From NCBI RefSeq assembly GCF_017329565.1, contig NZ_JAFMTT010000013.1: a DNA stretch of 64,000 nucleotides; one strand, 5' to 3'. Of this stretch, positions 61,669-64,000 are shown piece after piece (position 1 is the first letter of the stretch; each line of letters begins with the position of its first letter). The notes beneath the pieces are model-generated. The model saw only the letters and a program-made list of their open reading frames with translations. It was not told where the DNA came from and searched no databases. The DNA comes from Alicyclobacillus mali. GTDB lineage: Bacteria; Bacillota; Bacilli; Alicyclobacillales; Alicyclobacillaceae. The translations under genes were made by a program, and so were the position numbers.

Positions 61669-63574
61669 GAGAGCCTCTCCCTTCGATTCGAGCTCCACGG
61701 TTAACGGCCCAATCGCTCGCTTGTCCGTCCCTTGCTGGCATTCCGTCCACCAACACCTCGGTAACGCCGCGAAGTCCGTTTAACCAACACCAGCGAGTGA
61801 CACGGTCGATCTCGTTCAAATGGAGCGCGCGTTCGCGCAACTCCCCGTCGCGGATCAGGCGAGATCGCAGGGTGCCAGGCAACAGTCCACATTCCACCGG
61901 AGGCGTGTACCAGACATTTTCGAGTTCATACGCAATGTTCCCGAACGTGCCTTCCGTCACTTCCCCATCTTCGTTGTACAGCAACACGTCCCACGCGCCC
62001 GGAGCTCCGCTTCGAATGCGTTCATAAAAGTCACGGTCTGTGGTCTTGTGGTACAGCCAGATCCAGCGTCGATCGACTGGTTGCGGCGAGATCGCGAGCG
62101 CACGGCGATCGCCCTGTCGAATGGCCTCGCGGATGGTCGCCACAAAACCGGAACCATTGAACGGCGCGGCCTCGCAGACAACATCTCCTGAAAGGGTTAC
62201 ACGGACTCTCACACGCCAACTGCCTTCTGAATGGCTCGCCGCACACGCGGAGAGTGCTTGGTCAAGCGCCTCCGGGCAAAGCGGGATGCCGAACGTGCGG
62301 GCAGACGCCAACACGCGGGCGCGGTGTTCCTGATACAGGAACCACGCCCCCTCATGAAGCCTCATCGTTTCAAGCAGCTCCAGAAAGGAAGCGACGCCCG
62401 CGCGCCTGAGCACAGCCGCTTTCAAGATCACCTCGGCTTCCTCGCACTGCGGCACCGAGTCCCACGTCACACCGCTCCCCGTGCCGTACACCCAGGTCGC
62501 GCGATCTCGCCGTCCGAGGAGCGTCCGAATCGCGACGCTCCAAAGCTCTTGATGGTCGGGTGTCCAAAGCCCAATGGCTCCGCAGTACACGCCGCGCGGC
62601 GACGTCTCTGCTTTGACAATAGCCTCCATGGCTGCCGCCTTCGGTGCGCCCGTGACGGAACCGCACGGAAAGAGAGCACGGAAGATATCCATCGTGTCGA
62701 TCTCGTCGCGCAGCGTCGCGGTGATGGTGGATGTCATCTGCCACACGGTGGGATAAGCCTCGATGTCAAACAGCTTCTCCACCTTCACCGAACCGGGTTC
62801 AGCAATTTGCCCAAGATCGTTGCGCAAAAGATCGACGATCATGAGGTTCTCCGCCCGTTCCTTCTCCGACCGCTCAAGATTGACGCGATGAACGGCATCT
62901 TCCTTCTCTGTCCTGCCCCTGGGCGAAGTCCCCTTCATTGGCCGCGTCACGATGGCCTTCCCACAGCGCTGATAGAAAAGTTCCGGTGAAACCGACACAA
63001 TGTCCCATGATTCTAGGCGAAGCCATGCAGCATACTTCGCTCGCTGCGACCGACGCAAGTCCTCATAGGCGAGTTCCGACACGAGCAGCCCTCGAAATTG
63101 AGAGCGGCCCGTGACGTTCACTTGATACACTTCTCCACGAGCAATCGACTGGCGAATAGCCTCAACTGTCGCACGATACGGTCGCGACAGGCCGCTCCAC
63201 CACATCGGAGATATGCCACGACCATCAGGTGCACCTGTCTGTTCGGCGATCATCAGCGCGGGATTTAGCTGCTCGTCCCACTCGCACTTAGCGCCTACTC
63301 GCGGTTCATCAAACGCGGCAAACCAAGCCAGCGGCAACCCCGCCCACGGGCGACGGACTGGAAGATGCGATTGAAAAGCAGGAGCAGCTTCGTAAGTCAC
63401 AAAGCCGCACACCCAGGCACCGTTTTTCGCACAATCCGCAGCTGCCTCCATCGCAGCCACCACGTCACCCACATCGGTAACGCTCCACACCTGACGAGGG
63501 CTCTCAAACACGAGGCGTTTCGGCCTCTCGCCATCCCATGCAAAATCGTACACAAGCCTGACTGGCTCAGCCAT
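61661..63574 (-). CDS. pabB: Aminodeoxychorismate synthase component I fused to aminodeoxychorismate lyase (PabB-PabC)
   Basis: 637 residues. The first about 375 residues are a chorismate-binding PabB domain (QVNVTGRSQFRGLLVSELAY, SPELFYQRCGKAIVTRPMKG, LMIVDLLRNDLGQIAEPGSV, FPCGSVTGAPKAAAMEAI). The last about 240 are a PLP-binding class IV aminotransferase/ADC lyase (LLYNEDGEVTEGTFGNIAYE, LPGTLRSRLIRDGELRERAL). Makes p-aminobenzoate for folate. The glutaminase subunit PabA is not in the window. It lies just after the rRNA terminator. Confidence 0.94.
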   Translation of the reverse strand: MAEPVRLVYDFAWDGERPKRLVFESPRQVWSVTDVGDVVAAMEAAADCAKNGAWVCGFVTYEAAPAFQSHLPVRRPWAGLPLAWFAAFDEPRVGAKCEWDEQLNPALMIAEQTGAPDGRGISPMWWSGLSRPYRATVEAIRQSIARGEVYQVNVTGRSQFRGLLVSELAYEDLRRSQRAKYAAWLRLESWDIVSVSPELFYQRCGKAIVTRPMKGTSPRGRTEKEDAVHRVNLERSEKERAENLMIVDLLRNDLGQIAEPGSVKVEKLFDIEAYPTVWQMTSTITATLRDEIDTMDIFRALFPCGSVTGAPKAAAMEAIVKAETSPRGVYCGAIGLWTPDHQELWSVAIRTLLGRRDRATWVYGTGSGVTWDSVPQCEEAEVILKAAVLRRAGVASFLELLETMRLHEGAWFLYQEHRARVLASARTFGIPLCPEALDQALSACAASHSEGSWRVRVRVTLSGDVVCEAAPFNGSGFVATIREAIRQGDRRALAISPQPVDRRWIWLYHKTTDRDFYERIRSGAPGAWDVLLYNEDGEVTEGTFGNIAYELENVWYTPPVECGLLPGTLRSRLIRDGELRERALHLNEIDRVTRWCWLNGLRGVTEVLVDGMPARDGQASDWAVNRGARIEGRGSRD

Positions 63575-63596
63575 TTGAACACACCTCGGTTACCAC

Positions 63597-63625
63597 TAAA
63601 AAAGGCCAGGCTAGTATGCCTGACC
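63597..63625 (-). terminator. Terminator of the rRNA operon
   Basis: On the minus strand GGTCAGGC - ATACTA - GCCTGGCC, eight pairs with one G-T, followed by six T. Lies 10 bases after the 5S rRNA end and 23 before the pabBC start. Confidence 0.85.
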
Positions 63626-63635
63626 TTCGTCTCTC

Positions 63636-63753
63636 GCCTGGCAACGACCTACCTTCCCAGGAGGCTGCCCTCCCAGTATTCTCGGCGCTGGAGGTCTTCA
63701 CGTCCGTGTTCGGGATGGGTACGGGTGTTGCCCCTCCGCTGTGGTCACCAGAC
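63636..63753 (-). rRNA. rrf: 5S ribosomal RNA
   Basis: About 118 bases on the minus strand. Conserved blocks ACACCCGTACCCATCCCGAA, CACGGACGTGAAG and CCTCCAGCGCCGA are present; the 5' GTCTGG pairs with the 3' CCAGGC to close helix I. Ends estimated from this helix. Confidence 0.93.
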
Positions 63754-63935
63754 CGGCTTCGTTCGACGTTCGCTCACACGGCTTCGCCCTTCGGGCTGCA
63801 GATGTGTTCGCTCACGTCTCTTTTCGCCTCAGTTTCCCCTGTGCGAAGCTCGGTTGCGAGTCGCTGCTTCAAGCGCACCCGCTCACGTCTCTGTTCGCCT
63901 GTTGGCCCTTGTCTTGGTGCATAGGGAGTCGTTCA
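63754..63935 (-). other. 23S-5S spacer
   Basis: 182 bases without a tRNA gene. Contains a 21-base direct repeat with one mismatch: 63809-63829 and 63880-63900. Confidence 0.6.
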
Positions 63936-64000
63936 GGTGAAGCCCTCGACCGATTCGTATCTGTCCGCTCCACGCATCACTGCGCTTCCACGCCAGACCG
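63936..64000 (-). rRNA. rrl: 23S ribosomal RNA, 3' end (partial)
   Basis: The last about 65 bases of 23S rRNA on the minus strand: GGTCTGGCGTGGAAGCGCAG, then GGACAGATACGAATCGGTCG and AGGGCTTCACC, the normal 3' end. The gene continues to the right of the window. Confidence 0.9.

Noticed and set aside
63754..63935. tRNA gene in the 23S-5S spacer
   Set aside because: No T-loop GGTTCGA-type box or acceptor pairing found.

Overview
The window looks like a GC-rich, endospore-forming Firmicute of the Bacilli, most likely an Alicyclobacillus-type organism. The reasons are the gene order, which follows the Bacillus subtilis rplS-rbgA-rnhB ... topA-trmFO-xerC-hslVU-flgB ... cheD-rpsB-tsf-pyrH-frr-uppS-cdsA-dxr-rseP-polC block almost gene for gene, the Bacillus-type chemotaxis set (CheC, CheD, FliY), the sporulation-type wall hydrolases, and strong GGAGG ribosome binding sites with many GTG and TTG starts. 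The genus is an inference; the Bacillus-like synteny is seen directly.

Almost everything is on the minus strand, so the biological order runs from high to low coordinates. From the right end: the 3' end of a 23S rRNA and a 5S rRNA with a terminator (about 63.6-64.0 kb); a pabB-pabC fusion, a pseudouridine synthase, two hotdog thioesterases and an M23 wall peptidase (58.6-63.6 kb); a tightly coupled three-gene envelope module of an O-antigen-ligase-like protein, an unknown membrane protein and a lipoprotein (54.8-58.5 kb); a stand-alone c-di-AMP (ydaO-type) riboswitch in front of a 44-codon ORF; then rplS, rbgA, rnhB, a FliK-like gene, an FlhB-C-terminal-like gene and yraN (50.5-54.3 kb). A plus-strand polysaccharide deacetylase and comM/yifB, and a small membrane protein gene, are inserted before sucCD (45.6-47.6 kb). 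dprA follows, then inserted wall genes (an L,D-transpeptidase and a LysM-SleB hydrolase with its own c-di-AMP riboswitch) and a plus-strand MYG1-like gene, then topA-trmFO-xerC-hslV-hslU (34.9-41.2 kb).

A terminator separates hslU from the large flagellar/chemotaxis operon (9.0-34.7 kb): flgB, flgC, fliE-fliF-fliG-fliH-fliI-fliJ, a MotE/YlxF-like gene, fliK, flgD, a TIGR02530-type gene, flgE, flbD/swrD, fliL, fliM, fliY, cheY, fliO, fliP, fliQ, fliR, flhB, flhA, flhF, flhG, cheB, cheA, cheW, cheC, cheD and a short membrane-anchored gene in the swrB position. Most junctions are stop-start overlaps, so translation is coupled. It encodes the basal body, hook, export gate and ATPase, switch and most of the adaptation system; motor stators and flagellin are not in the window. 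Differences from B. subtilis are the absence of codY, sigD and proS at their usual places and a CheB without a receiver domain. After the operon come two convergent 92-residue paralogous unknown genes, then the translation/lipid cluster rpsB-tsf-pyrH-frr-uppS-cdsA-dxr-rseP and the first 273 codons of polC, which runs off the left edge.

No insertion sequence, prophage, CRISPR array or tRNA gene was found. The least explained parts are the orphan riboswitch, the three-gene envelope module, the twin 92-residue genes and the inverted repeat that brackets the presumed flgB promoter.
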